DNA of 64,000 nt, taken from the NCBI RefSeq assembly GCF_021083305.1, contig NZ_JAJFAY010000001.1:124001-188000 (forward strand), read 5' to 3'. The notes beneath the pieces are model-generated. The model searched no databases and was not told the origin of the DNA. It worked only from the letters and a program-made list of their open reading frames with translations. Position 1 is the first letter of the stretch; each line of letters opens with the position of its first letter. A program made the translations under genes and the position numbers. Below are positions 53,553-62,840 of this stretch, in pieces. The stretch comes from Haladaptatus sp. DYF46 (GTDB lineage: Archaea; Halobacteriota; Halobacteria; Halobacteriales; Haladaptataceae).

Positions 53553-54426
53553 ATTCGAACTGTGTTTGACCCACGACGTGGATAGACCGTACAAGCGACT
53601 GCAGGCCCCGTACTACGCCCTCAAGGACCGAAATCCTGAACATCTCTCGGCGCTCGTGCCGGGCGTCAACCCGTGGTGGCAGTTCGAGGAGATAATGGAA
53701 CTGGAGGAGTCGCTGGGCGTTCGGTCGGCGTTCTACTTCCTACAGGAGGAGTCCATCCTCCAGAAGTCCCCGAGCGAGTTGCTCAACCCGCGCTACTGGA
53801 TAGAGCACCTCGGTCGGTACGATCTGTTCGACACTGACATCCTCGACGTGCTTCACAAACTGGACGACGGCGGGTGGGAAGTCGGCCTCCACGGCTCTTA
53901 CGACTCCTACGACGACCGCGATGCCCTCCGGGACCAGAAGACGGCGTTGGAGGCCGCCCTCGGTCACCGCGTTCGCGGCGGTCGGCAACACCACCTGAAT
54001 CGCGCCGATTCGACGTGGGAACACCATCGCGACATCGGACTGGAGTACGACGCGAGCCTCGGGTCGAGTTCCGAGTACGGGTTCGACAACGGGTACGGCG
54101 TACAGCGCCCGTTCGACGACGAGTTCCTCGTTTTCCCGCTCACGATGATGGACATCGCGGTGCCGGACCCCGGCGACGACTTCGAGACGGCGTGGAACGC
54201 CTGCGAGGAAGTGCTGGCCGAAGCGGCCGAAAACGACGCCGTGATGACCATCCTCTGGCATCCGCGGATGTTCGCCGACGAGTTCCGAGGCCACCGTCGC
54301 CTCTACCGCCGCATCATCGAGTCCGCGCTCGAACGCGGTGCGTGGGTCGGCCCGCCGGGGGAACTCGCGTCCCGTATCGGCACCGCTCCGCAAAACCGAA
54401 CCGGAACGGCGAGCGTACACCGTTGA
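53536..54426 (+). CDS. Polysaccharide deacetylase family protein
   Basis: 296-aa NodB-like carbohydrate esterase. LCLTHDVDRPYK carries the metal-site Asp pair and WEVGLHGSYDSYDD the His ligand; MTILWHPRMF is the late motif with the catalytic His. Length and motifs suit the haloarchaeal cytoplasmic type found in glycan clusters. It would remove an acetyl group from an amino sugar. ATG 53536 overlaps the epimerase gene by 17 nt. Confidence 0.87.
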   Translation: MLPGYEFELCLTHDVDRPYKRLQAPYYALKDRNPEHLSALVPGVNPWWQFEEIMELEESLGVRSAFYFLQEESILQKSPSELLNPRYWIEHLGRYDLFDTDILDVLHKLDDGGWEVGLHGSYDSYDDRDALRDQKTALEAALGHRVRGGRQHHLNRADSTWEHHRDIGLEYDASLGSSSEYGFDNGYGVQRPFDDEFLVFPLTMMDIAVPDPGDDFETAWNACEEVLAEAAENDAVMTILWHPRMFADEFRGHRRLYRRIIESALERGAWVGPPGELASRIGTAPQNRTGTASVHR

Positions 54427-54522
54427 TAGGCCGTTCTATTGTGCGGCCGATTCACATCTTTTCCCTCCCGTAGCGACGCCCTACCTGACCGCTTCCCGTG
54501 CCTTCTCGGCGACAGGCGGGGG

Positions 54523-54531
54523 ATAACAAAG
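54523..54531 (+). promoter_or_regulatory. ATAACAAAG motif, site 5
   Basis: Exact copy preceded by GG, 34 nt before ATG 54566 in the first intergenic gap (139 nt) after the nucleotide-sugar operon. Confidence 0.6.
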
Positions 54532-54565
54532 TGAAAACCACCGTTATCGACTGGCGAGACGACGA

Positions 54566-55639
54566 ATGAGAGTCGAACGTCTAGATATTACAGAATGGGA
54601 CGATGCACTCCCCAGCGACGGATTTGAGGTGTTTCACCGACCGGCGGCGCTCGCCGCGATAGACCGCCACGCGCCGGGTGAACTCCACCTGTACGGGGGA
54701 TTCAAGGGACAGCAAGCTATCGCTTTGCTCCCGGTAGTCGTTCGGAACGGGCCGCTCGGAACCGTCGCGATGTCGCCGCCGCCGGGGATGGCGATTCCGC
54801 GACTGGGACCGATAGTGATGCCCACGAGTCCGAAACGGCGGAAACAGGAGAAGGTCAACCGGGAGTTCACCGAGACGGTACTCGACCGGATTCGAACCGA
54901 CTACACGGGGCGACTCGCGCAGGTCGGTTTCGATTCGCCCATGGCGGAGCGCGTGGGCGAACAGATGGAATCCGGCCTGACCCTGTTTCGAATGCTCTGT
55001 GGGACCGCCTACGGCGACCCGCGCCCCTACCTGTGGGGCGACCTGAGCGTCGAACCCTACTTCACCTACGAACTTGACTTGGCATCGACCACGGCCGACG
55101 CCGTGAAGAAATCGTTCAGCAAGAGCCTCCGGCGGGAAATACGGGACGCAGAAGAACTCGACGTCACCGTCACGCGAGAGGGAATCGCGGGCGCACGGGA
55201 CGTGTTCGAACACACCGTGGACCGCTACGACGAGCAGGACGAATCCCTCGGCCTGTCGTGGAACTACGTCCGCGACCTCTGGGAGGGGCTGGATGACGCC
55301 GCCCAGACCTACGTCGCCCGCGACGACGACGGGAACTACCTGACCGGCATCACCGCGCTCTATTCGAACGACGCGGCGTACTTCTGGCAGGGCGGTGCCC
55401 GCTCGGTGTACGAGGGAACGAGCGTGAACAGCCTCGTCCACTGGCGCATCATTCAGGACATCGTGGACGACCCGCCGGTCGAATCGGTGACGACCTACGA
55501 CCTGATGGGCGCGAACACGGAACGACTGTGCCGGTACAAGGCGAAGTTCGGTGCCGACCTCGTTCCATACTACCTCGTCGAATCGAGCGGTACGACCATG
55601 AGCGCCGCCAAGCGAGCGTACCAGTTCGTCAGAGGATGA
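54566..55639 (+). CDS. FemAB/GNAT-type acyl- or aminoacyltransferase (second copy)
   Basis: 357-aa paralogue of the protein at 40854. YGGFKGQQAIALLPVVV, IPRLGPIVMP and TTYDLMGANTERLCRYKAKF match the first copy at the same places. It is probably a transferase modifying a lipid-linked glycan or its amino sugar. It starts a two-gene unit with the DUF354 gene, whose ATG overlaps its stop (ATGA at 55636-55639). Confidence 0.85.
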   Translation: MRVERLDITEWDDALPSDGFEVFHRPAALAAIDRHAPGELHLYGGFKGQQAIALLPVVVRNGPLGTVAMSPPPGMAIPRLGPIVMPTSPKRRKQEKVNREFTETVLDRIRTDYTGRLAQVGFDSPMAERVGEQMESGLTLFRMLCGTAYGDPRPYLWGDLSVEPYFTYELDLASTTADAVKKSFSKSLRREIRDAEELDVTVTREGIAGARDVFEHTVDRYDEQDESLGLSWNYVRDLWEGLDDAAQTYVARDDDGNYLTGITALYSNDAAYFWQGGARSVYEGTSVNSLVHWRIIQDIVDDPPVESVTTYDLMGANTERLCRYKAKFGADLVPYYLVESSGTTMSAAKRAYQFVRG

Positions 55640-56709
55640 GATACCTGTTCTTTACAAACACGCCCGCACACGTCCACCTCTATCGTCACGCGATAGAGGT
55701 GTTACAGGAACGGGGTCACGACGTGCTCGTCCTAGGGCGTGATTACGGCTGCACCCGTGCCCTGCTGGAGTATCACGACCTCCCGCACGAAATCTACGGG
55801 GAGTGCGAGACGACGAAGTACTCGCTGTTCCGCGAACTGCCACAGCACTACTTCCGCATCTTTCGGCGCACCCGCCGATACGACCCGGACCTCATCTTCG
55901 GCGTCGGGTCCTACGCCGCCCACGCCGGGGCGATATCGCGCACGCCGGTCGTCGTCGTCGCCGACTCGGAGCCGACGGGCATCGATCACCTCGCGTCCCG
56001 CCCGTTCGTGGACACGTTCCTCACGCCGCACACGTTCGGCAAGGACCTCGGCGGGAATCACTACGAGTTTCGCGGGTTCAAAGAGCTCGCCTACCTCCAT
56101 CCCGACGTGTACGACCCCGACCCGACGATTCGAAGCCGACTCGGGGTCGAACCGGACGAAGACTACGCAATCGTGCGGTTCAACGCCTTCGGGTCACACC
56201 ACGACGTGGGACACTCGGGCTTCTCGCTCGAAAAGCGCCGGAAACTCGTCTCCGCGCTCTCCGAACACGCGACGGTGTTCGTCTCCGACGAGGGCGGCAA
56301 TCCCGCTCCCGGCGAGTCGCACGAGTTCGACCTCCACCCGGCCCTGCTCCACGACGCGCTGGCGGAGGCCTCGCTGTTAGTCGCGGACACGCAGACGATG
56401 GTGACGGAGGCGGCCCTGCTGGGCACGCCCGCGATTCGTTCGAACTCCTTCGTCGGCGAGTCGGACATGGGTAACTTCGTCGAACTCGAACGCGAGGGCC
56501 TCATCCACAACTACCGCGACTTCGAGGACGTGTTGTCGAAGTCCCTCTCCCTCCTCGCGGACGATTCGGCGAAAGCACGGCTCCGCGAACGACGGGACGA
56601 GTACCTGTCGAACATGGTGAACCTCACCGACGTCATCGTGGACGTCGCGACGACGGCGGTGGTTCCGACGGAGCGAATCGAGCGAACGGTCGCGGTGACC
56701 CACCGGTAG
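55636..56709 (+). CDS. DUF354 family protein (GT-B-like), first copy
   Basis: 357-aa protein of DUF354, which resembles UDP-GlcNAc 2-epimerases and GT-B glycosyltransferases. MRYLFFTNTPAHVHLYRHAI opens the N-terminal Rossmann domain; MVTEAALLGTPAIRSNSFVG is the nucleotide-binding C-terminal motif. Function is not established; glycosyltransfer is likely. A paralogue lies at 57769. Confidence 0.85.
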   Translation: MRYLFFTNTPAHVHLYRHAIEVLQERGHDVLVLGRDYGCTRALLEYHDLPHEIYGECETTKYSLFRELPQHYFRIFRRTRRYDPDLIFGVGSYAAHAGAISRTPVVVVADSEPTGIDHLASRPFVDTFLTPHTFGKDLGGNHYEFRGFKELAYLHPDVYDPDPTIRSRLGVEPDEDYAIVRFNAFGSHHDVGHSGFSLEKRRKLVSALSEHATVFVSDEGGNPAPGESHEFDLHPALLHDALAEASLLVADTQTMVTEAALLGTPAIRSNSFVGESDMGNFVELEREGLIHNYRDFEDVLSKSLSLLADDSAKARLRERRDEYLSNMVNLTDVIVDVATTAVVPTERIERTVAVTHR

Positions 56710-56758
56710 CAAACCCGACTTTTTCGGTACGACCCACCTGTCTCCGGGAAAGAGGTGG

Positions 56759-56767
56759 ATAACAAAG
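56759..56767 (+). promoter_or_regulatory. ATAACAAAG motif, site 6
   Basis: Exact copy preceded by GG, 27 nt before the GTG start at 56795. Confidence 0.6.
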
Positions 56768-56794
56768 GCCGACTCGGCCATCGAATTCGGCAAC

Positions 56795-57769
56795 GTGTCG
56801 AGAGGAGCTTCACAAGCGAGGACTGGCATCCAGCAGGATTCACTGCGGGTACTGAACCTCGTGACGAACACAGACGCCCGCTTTTATAACGAACAACTGC
56901 GGGTTCTCGCGAAGCGCGGCGTCCACGGAGAGACACTCGCCCCACCGGGAACCCACCGTGCCCGACAGTCGGTCACGAAACGAACACCGCGGGATTACCT
57001 GCGGTTCTTCCCGACGGTCATCCGGAACTCGCTCGACGATTACGACCTGATTCACGCGAACTACGGGTTGACCGCGCCGATGGCGCTGGCACAACTCCGA
57101 CTGCCGGTCGTCCTCTCGCTGTGGGGGTCGGACCTCCTCGGCGAGTACGGATGGTTGAGCAAACTCTGTGCCCGCCACTGCGATGCGGTCATCGTCATGT
57201 CGGATCAGATGGCGGCCGAACTCGACGCCCCGTGTCACGTCATCCCGCACGGAATCAACCTCTCGCGGTTCGCCCCGCAACCGAAAGCGGAAGCCCGCGA
57301 AACCGTCGGCTGGGACCCGCGGACGAAACACGTCCTCTTTCCCTACCCGCCGACGCGGGAGGTAAAGGACTTCCCGCGAGCGGAGCGGGTGGTCACGGCT
57401 GCGGGCCAGCAGGTCGAGGGGTCCGTCGAACTTCAGAGCGTGTACGGGGTTTCCCACGACGAGATGTCCACCTACTACAACGCGGCGGACGTGCTCCTTC
57501 TTCCCTCGAAGAGCGAGGGGTCGCCGAACTCCGTCAAGGAGGCGATGGCCTGTAACGTGCCGGTCGTCACGACCGACGTCGGCGACGTGGAAGAACGCCT
57601 CGCCGACGTCTCGCCGTCCCACGTCTGTCGGTCCGACGACGAGCTCGTCTCCGGACTGGTGGACGTTCTCTCCTCCCCGCGCCGCTCGAACGGCCGGGAG
57701 AACGTCCAGGACATCAGCCTCACACGTATGGGTGAACGAATCCACGCCGTCTACGAATCCGTCGTCTGA
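56795..57769 (+). CDS. Family 4-type glycosyltransferase (GT-B)
   Basis: 324-aa retaining glycosyltransferase, GTG start. LIHANYGLTAPMALAQLRLP and SLWGSDLLGEYGW are the N-terminal motifs, HGINLSRFAP the hinge, and LLPSKSEGSPNSVKEAMACN the E-x7-E nucleotide-sugar site. It begins a unit with the second DUF354 gene, sharing one base at the stop/start junction. Confidence 0.92.
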   Translation: MSRGASQARTGIQQDSLRVLNLVTNTDARFYNEQLRVLAKRGVHGETLAPPGTHRARQSVTKRTPRDYLRFFPTVIRNSLDDYDLIHANYGLTAPMALAQLRLPVVLSLWGSDLLGEYGWLSKLCARHCDAVIVMSDQMAAELDAPCHVIPHGINLSRFAPQPKAEARETVGWDPRTKHVLFPYPPTREVKDFPRAERVVTAAGQQVEGSVELQSVYGVSHDEMSTYYNAADVLLLPSKSEGSPNSVKEAMACNVPVVTTDVGDVEERLADVSPSHVCRSDDELVSGLVDVLSSPRRSNGRENVQDISLTRMGERIHAVYESVV

Positions 57770-58821
57770 TGCGCATCATCATCACCATCCAGCACCCCGC
57801 TCACGTACACTTCTTCCGAGAAATAATCGATATGCTCCAGCAGCGCGGGCACGAGGTGTTCGTCTTCGCCCGCGACAAGGACATCGCGTTGTCCCTCCTC
57901 GAAGAGTACGACATCGACCACACCGTCCTCGCCGGGTCAGCGAACTCGATAACCGAACTCGCGCGCGTACAGGCGACCTACGAGGCCAAACTGCTCCGCG
58001 AAGCCCTTCGCATCCGCCCGGACGTGATGACCGCCATCGGCGGCGTCGCCGTCTCGCACGTCGCACCGCTGGTCGGCGCGCGAAGCGTCGTCTGGATCGA
58101 CAACGAGGGAGTCCAGTCCCATCGAATCACGACGCCGCTCGCGCACATCATCTGTACGCCGAAGCGGTTCCGAGACGATTACGGCGACGGCCACGTCCGC
58201 TACGACGGGTTCCACGAACTCGCCTACCTGCATCCCGACCGGTTTTCGCCCGACCCGGATCGGCTCAGGGAACACGGCGTCGAACCGACGGACCCGTACT
58301 ATTTCGTCCGATTTCGGGAGTGGTCGGCCCTGCACGACGTGGGCGAGGCGGGATTCTGTCACGAGGCCAAGCGTGACCTCGTTTCCTTCCTCGACGAACA
58401 CGGCGAGGTGTACGTTTCGAGCGAGTCCGATCTCCCCGAGGAGTTCGCGCCCCATCGGCTTCCCGTGCCGCCCCACCTCGTCCACGACCTCCTCGCGTAC
58501 GCGAACCTCTACGTCGGCGATTCGGCGACGATGGCGACCGAGGCGGCCGTTCTCGGCACCCCGTCGGTACGCGCACAGTCGTTCGCCGGTCGGGACGACA
58601 TGACGAACTTCCTCGAACTGGCGGAGTACGGACTGCTTTACTCGACGGCCGACGACTGGCAGGCGGTCGAGAAGGCGAAGTCGCTCGTTCGGACGGCGGA
58701 CCGCGAAACGTTCGAACGTCGTCGGGACCGCCTGCTCGCGGACAAGATCGACGTTACAAGGTTCGCCACCGACCTCCTCGTCCGCGCCGGGACGAATCAG
58801 GCGGTCTATAACAAAGGGTGA
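57769..58821 (+). CDS. DUF354 family protein (GT-B-like), second copy
   Basis: 350-aa paralogue of the protein at 55636: MRIIITIQHPAHVHFFREII, FHELAYLHPDRF and MATEAAVLGTPSVRAQSFAG correspond to the same motifs. The last codons (AVYNKG) encode the ATAACAAAG motif that precedes the following gene, so this promoter element lies inside the coding region. Confidence 0.85.
   Translation: MRIIITIQHPAHVHFFREIIDMLQQRGHEVFVFARDKDIALSLLEEYDIDHTVLAGSANSITELARVQATYEAKLLREALRIRPDVMTAIGGVAVSHVAPLVGARSVVWIDNEGVQSHRITTPLAHIICTPKRFRDDYGDGHVRYDGFHELAYLHPDRFSPDPDRLREHGVEPTDPYYFVRFREWSALHDVGEAGFCHEAKRDLVSFLDEHGEVYVSSESDLPEEFAPHRLPVPPHLVHDLLAYANLYVGDSATMATEAAVLGTPSVRAQSFAGRDDMTNFLELAEYGLLYSTADDWQAVEKAKSLVRTADRETFERRRDRLLADKIDVTRFATDLLVRAGTNQAVYNKG
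58808..58816 (+). promoter_or_regulatory. ATAACAAAG motif, site 7
   Basis: Exact copy, 30 nt before ATG 58847, inside the last codons of the DUF354 gene. Its retention within coding sequence argues for function. Confidence 0.6.
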
Positions 58822-58846
58822 CTCCGGCGACGCTGGTGACGATTGA

Positions 58847-60646
58847 ATGGCACGCACGTATGCACACCGACCGGAAAAGGTGGCACTCGTTCTCGGGTTC
58901 TGTGCGCTCGCCGTCGGCGTGTTCCTCGCACACGACTCGCCGGCGCGGGGCTACGAACTCTCGATTTACCGAGCGACACCGCTCCTCTTCTGGGCCGGCG
59001 CGGGAATCGCGCTCCTCCTCGGAATCGGGGTCGCGCTGTCCGCACCCGACTGGTATCGTTCGCTCGCGCTCGTTCTGGGCGGGACCACCGTCCTCTCGAT
59101 CGCGTCGCTCCCGCTCATCAGGGGCTATCACTTCTACGGCCCGGGCGACTCGCTGACACACCTCGGCTGGACGAAGGACATCGTTTCGGGCGCGATGCCG
59201 GCCTACGACCTGCTCTATCCCGGAACGCACACGATCGCCATCGTCGTCCACGAAGCGACCGGGATTCCGCTCCCGCGAGCCATGCTCGTGATGGTCTCCG
59301 CGTTCGTCCTCGTCTACCTCCTGTTCGTCCCCTTCGCCGTGCGCGTCGTCGTGGACGACGACCGAGCGGTGACGTACGCGGCGCTCTCGGGATTCATGTT
59401 GCTCCCGATAAACGCCATCAGCGTCTTCGTCATGCCGCATCCGACCTCGCAGGCGATACTGTTCCTCCCGCTGGTCATCTACCTCGTGGCGAAGTACGTC
59501 ACCGCGACGAACCCTCGCGGGGTTCCGCTGCTCGGGACCGGGGCGGGCGCCCTCCTCGCGCTATCGTCGATGGCCATCGTGTTCGTCCATCCACAGCAGG
59601 CCGCAAACGTCATCCTGTTGTTCGGCGGCGTCGTCATCGTCCAATTCGTCTATCGATTGTTCCGCGACGAACACGCCATCGCCCGCCATCGACCGATGTA
59701 CACACAGACGTTCTTCCTCTCGGCGATTTTCCTCGCGTGGTCCCCGTTCCACCGGCGTTCGGGCGGGGCGGTCAAATCGCTCATCAGCAGCCTTCTCTCG
59801 GACCCGACCGCGGGTGCGGACTCCGCCCACGCGGCCGCAAGCCTCTCGCAACTCGGGGGGAGCATCAAACTGCTGTTCCTGAAACTCTTCCTCGTCAGCT
59901 TCCTCTTCCTCGTTATCGCGGGCTTCTTCATGCTCGCCGGCCTGCTCAACCGCGTCCGTGGAACCGATACGAGCGCGTTCAGCAAGTACATCGCCGTGGG
60001 AACGTTCCCGTTGGGTGTTCTCTTCGTGGCCTTCCTCATCGCCAGTTACGGCCAGTTCCACTTCCGCGTCCTCGGGTTCATGATGGTCCCCGTCACGATA
60101 CTCGGCGGGGTGGCCCTCGCGCGCGTCGTGGATTGGCTCGGGGGAAAACTCTCCTTCCGGCCCGACGGGGCGCTCGCCGGAATCGCGGCGGTGCTGTTCG
60201 CCGTCATGCTGGTTCTCTCCCTCTTGACGATATTCCACTCGCCGTACATGTACCAGCCGTCCGGGGACGTCTCCGACGCAGAAATGTCCGGCTTCTCGAC
60301 GGCGCTCTCCCAGCGCGGCGAGACGACGTTCACCGGACTTCGAGCGCCCGGCGAACGGTACTCGGACGCGATTCTCGGCTTCGAGCGGAGCAGAAGCGCC
60401 GACTTCCGGGGACAGGGTATTTACGGCAACTACAACGCCACGGGGGAGAACTTCACCGCGGGCCGGTTGAAGCGGGTCTTCGACGGGCCGCGCTACCTAC
60501 CGATAACCGAAGCGGCGAGGGAGCGCGAACTGGCGGTGTATCGCGGGCTTCGGTTTCCGAAACGCGGGTTCAGAACGTTGGAGAGTCGCCCCGGCGTGAA
60601 CCGGGTGCAGTCCGGCGGCGGGTTCGACCTCTACTACATCAGATAA
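58847..60646 (+). CDS. Large multipass membrane protein of the glycan cluster (GT-C-like or polymerase-like)
   Basis: 599-aa protein with about 11 hydrophobic helices and a C-terminal soluble region from about residue 480. The loop after helix 3 (HFYGPGDSLTHLGWTKDIV) has a Gly-Asp motif like the catalytic loops of GT-C glycosyltransferases and haloarchaeal DUF6541-type proteins. It may be a glycosyltransferase or polymerase using a lipid-linked donor. No exact family is assigned with certainty. It is followed by the flippase after 28 nt. Confidence 0.72.
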   Translation: MARTYAHRPEKVALVLGFCALAVGVFLAHDSPARGYELSIYRATPLLFWAGAGIALLLGIGVALSAPDWYRSLALVLGGTTVLSIASLPLIRGYHFYGPGDSLTHLGWTKDIVSGAMPAYDLLYPGTHTIAIVVHEATGIPLPRAMLVMVSAFVLVYLLFVPFAVRVVVDDDRAVTYAALSGFMLLPINAISVFVMPHPTSQAILFLPLVIYLVAKYVTATNPRGVPLLGTGAGALLALSSMAIVFVHPQQAANVILLFGGVVIVQFVYRLFRDEHAIARHRPMYTQTFFLSAIFLAWSPFHRRSGGAVKSLISSLLSDPTAGADSAHAAASLSQLGGSIKLLFLKLFLVSFLFLVIAGFFMLAGLLNRVRGTDTSAFSKYIAVGTFPLGVLFVAFLIASYGQFHFRVLGFMMVPVTILGGVALARVVDWLGGKLSFRPDGALAGIAAVLFAVMLVLSLLTIFHSPYMYQPSGDVSDAEMSGFSTALSQRGETTFTGLRAPGERYSDAILGFERSRSADFRGQGIYGNYNATGENFTAGRLKRVFDGPRYLPITEAARERELAVYRGLRFPKRGFRTLESRPGVNRVQSGGGFDLYYIR

Positions 60647-60674
60647 CACATCGACGACACAAGCTCATCCGATA

Positions 60675-62144
60675 ATGGACGCAAAATCATTCGCACGTGG
60701 ATTCAAGGCATCGTTGGGCGCTCGCGCGGTTCACATGGGTGCGACCGGGTTGTTGGTTCTCCTCCTCACCCGGTTCCTGCTCACGCCGACCCAGTACGGT
60801 ATCCTCGGGAGCGCGCTCGCAGTGTTCGGCGTCGCGGGACTGTTCGCCGACCTCGGCACCTCGAAATCCGCGGCCCGGTACGTCACCGAATACAAGGAAC
60901 GCGACCCGGGACAGGTTCCCTACGTACTCCGTGCCGCGCTGACCTACCGGGTCATCGCCGTCGTCCTCGTGGCCGGGGTGTTCGCCGTCTTTTCGGGGTC
61001 CATCGCCCGCCTCGTCAATCAACCCGAACTCGCCCCGCTGATGATCTTCGGCGCGGGGTACATCGCGTGTTACTCGCTTTCGACGTTCGCCGTCGTCGTG
61101 TTCCAGGGCTTCAACCGGGTGACGTGGAGCGCGGTGACGAGGGCGACGGGAAGCGTGAGCCTCCTCGTTTTCGTCGTCATCGGCGTCCTCGTCTTCGGTG
61201 GCGCTGAGGGGGCACTCTTCGGGTACGTCGTGAGCTACGCGGTGGCGACGGTCGTCGGGTTGGGAGTCCTCTACTGGAAGTTCTATGCGCCCAGCGACGC
61301 GGCCGACGAGTCCGAGGACGGACTCGCCAGCCGCGTTCTCAAATACAGCATTCCGCTCACGGCGACGCAAGGGGCGAACGTCCTCGACAAGCGCATCGAC
61401 ACCATCCTCGTCGGGGCCATCAAGGGCCCGCTGGCGGTGAGCCACTACTATCTCGCCAAGAACATCGCCACGTTCATTCAGGCTCCGGCGGCCTCCCTCG
61501 GATTCACCATCTCGCCGACCTACGGCGAGCAGAAGGCGGAGGACGCACGGAACGCCGCCGCCAGCCTCTACGAGACCACGTTTCGGCACACGCTCCTCCT
61601 CTACGTCCCCGCCGCCGCCGGACTGATACTCGTCGCCGGTCCAGTCGTGACGCTAATCTTCGGCAGTAAGTACGCCGGGGCAGTCCCCGTCGTGCAGGTG
61701 TTCTCCGGGTACGTCGTCCTCGAAGCGGTGACGCTCATCACCAGCGACGCGCTCGACTATCTCGGACGGGCACAGGAGCGGGCGTGGGCCAAGGGCGCGA
61801 CGTCGGCGGCGAACTTCGCCCTCAACCTCGTCCTCATCCCCTCGATGGGGGCGGTCGGCGCGGCGTGGGCCACCGTCGCTACTCACTCGGTGTACGTGCT
61901 GGTCAACCTCTACGTCGTTCACCACGAACTCGAACTGTCCGTCGCCCGTCTGCTCCGCCACGTCGCCTTCGTCTTCGGCATCACGCTCGCCATGTCCGCC
62001 GTCGTCTTCGTCGCCCTCCAGTTCACGTCGGGACCGTTCTCGCTCGTCGGCGTGGTGCTGCTCGGCGGTGCGGTCTGGGCCGGACTCGCCACGGCGAGCG
62101 GCCTCCTCGACGTCCGCCGCGTCGTCTCCGTGCTGGGTTCCTGA
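60675..62144 (+). CDS. Polysaccharide/lipid-linked oligosaccharide flippase (Wzx-like, MOP superfamily)
   Basis: 489-aa membrane protein with 12-14 helices. SLGARAVHMGATGLLVLLLT at the start, GLFADLGTSKSAARYVTEYK and the central KYSIPLTATQGANVLDKRID are typical of the polysaccharide biosynthesis branch of the MOP superfamily. It would flip the lipid-linked glycan to the outside. A half-match to the cluster motif, ATAACA, lies 22-31 nt upstream in the end of the preceding gene. Confidence 0.9.
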   Translation: MDAKSFARGFKASLGARAVHMGATGLLVLLLTRFLLTPTQYGILGSALAVFGVAGLFADLGTSKSAARYVTEYKERDPGQVPYVLRAALTYRVIAVVLVAGVFAVFSGSIARLVNQPELAPLMIFGAGYIACYSLSTFAVVVFQGFNRVTWSAVTRATGSVSLLVFVVIGVLVFGGAEGALFGYVVSYAVATVVGLGVLYWKFYAPSDAADESEDGLASRVLKYSIPLTATQGANVLDKRIDTILVGAIKGPLAVSHYYLAKNIATFIQAPAASLGFTISPTYGEQKAEDARNAAASLYETTFRHTLLLYVPAAAGLILVAGPVVTLIFGSKYAGAVPVVQVFSGYVVLEAVTLITSDALDYLGRAQERAWAKGATSAANFALNLVLIPSMGAVGAAWATVATHSVYVLVNLYVVHHELELSVARLLRHVAFVFGITLAMSAVVFVALQFTSGPFSLVGVVLLGGAVWAGLATASGLLDVRRVVSVLGS

Positions 62145-62540
62145 ACCGGACCGTCCGTGTCCGATGGGCGTCCTTTTCTCACCGTTTTCAGTCCGCTCAT
62201 TGCCCCCCGTTCGTCTTCATCCCGAGTTACGACTCATCGCCAGCGTTCGCCGACGACGGACGTGAGGGGCTCACCCGGTTCCGAGCATCGATTCCTCGCC
62301 GTCGGTCACGTCCATCAGTTTGAGGAGTCGTCCGCCACTGGAATGGAAATGCCGAAAAAGCGGGAGTCAGACGAGACCGCTCGTCGTCGACGGCCACTAC
62401 CGCTAGTGCAGACTGTCGTCACGACGGCGTCAGTGGCTCCCGTGACGAGACTCCTTCCCTTCGGGTTTTCGCTCGGTATTCCGGTTCGAATCGGAACCCG
62501 ATGAACTGCCACGGGATTGAACGGGAGTTGCGTACGGATT

Positions 62541-62590
62541 TCACTCCTCACGTTCGTTCGTCGCAAAAGCGGACGGGGCGGGATTCGAAC
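62541..62590 (-). repeat. 50-bp tRNA trailer/T-arm repeat, unit R1
   Basis: Aligns without gaps to 62674-62723 and 62791-62840. By eye 46 of 50 positions match the third unit. It ends in GGGCGGGATTCGAAC, a T-arm plus acceptor 3' half in minus orientation; the rest is a trailer with a T-run on the minus strand. Confidence 0.85.
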
Positions 62591-62662
62591 CGGACCCAGC
62601 GGTTCCTGCTCGTCTCACTCCGTTCGACTGCGCGGGCGTGCCGCTGGCAGGATTCGAATCTC
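62580..62662. repeat. Diverged palindrome between tRNA repeat units R1 and R2
   Basis: CCAGCGG at 62596-62602 pairs with CCGCTGG at 62641-62647. Both ends carry the T-loop sequence (ATTCGAA). At about 83 bp it is longer and less regular than the 68-bp elements, and its right part resembles another tRNA's T-arm and acceptor end. Confidence 0.55.
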
Positions 62663-62673
62663 CGGGTTGGTCA

Positions 62674-62723
62674 TCACTCTTGACGTCCGCTCGTCGCAAA
62701 AACTGAAGAGGCGGGATTCGAAC
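62674..62723 (-). repeat. 50-bp tRNA trailer/T-arm repeat, unit R2
   Basis: About 44 of 50 positions match unit R3. The following 68-bp palindrome begins within its last bases. Confidence 0.85.
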
Positions 62724-62780
62724 TACGTGAAGACGGTCGCTCACATCCGTTCGCGCTGCGTCTTCCCTCCTTCGAATCCC
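62713..62780. repeat. 68-bp palindromic element ending in tRNA T-arm sequences
   Basis: GGGATTCGAA (62713-62722) is the reverse complement of TTCGAATCCC (62771-62780). Inside, GAAGACG (62729-62735) pairs with CGTCTTC (62759-62765). Length and internal order equal those of 25060-25127. Confidence 0.85.
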
Positions 62781-62790
62781 TGTATCGTTT

Positions 62791-62840
62791 TCACTCCTCA
62801 CGTCCGTTCGTCGCGAAAACGGAAGGGGCGGGATTCGAAC
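62791..62840 (-). repeat. 50-bp tRNA trailer/T-arm repeat, unit R3 (joined to the tRNA-like gene)
   Basis: Third copy of the unit. Its T-arm and acceptor end belong to the tRNA-like sequence 62820-62904, so this is the copy still attached to a 5' part. Confidence 0.85.

Noticed and set aside
62157-62504. 115-aa open frame after the flippase
   Set aside because: No family resemblance, basic composition unusual for a haloarchaeon, and no promoter; treated as non-coding.
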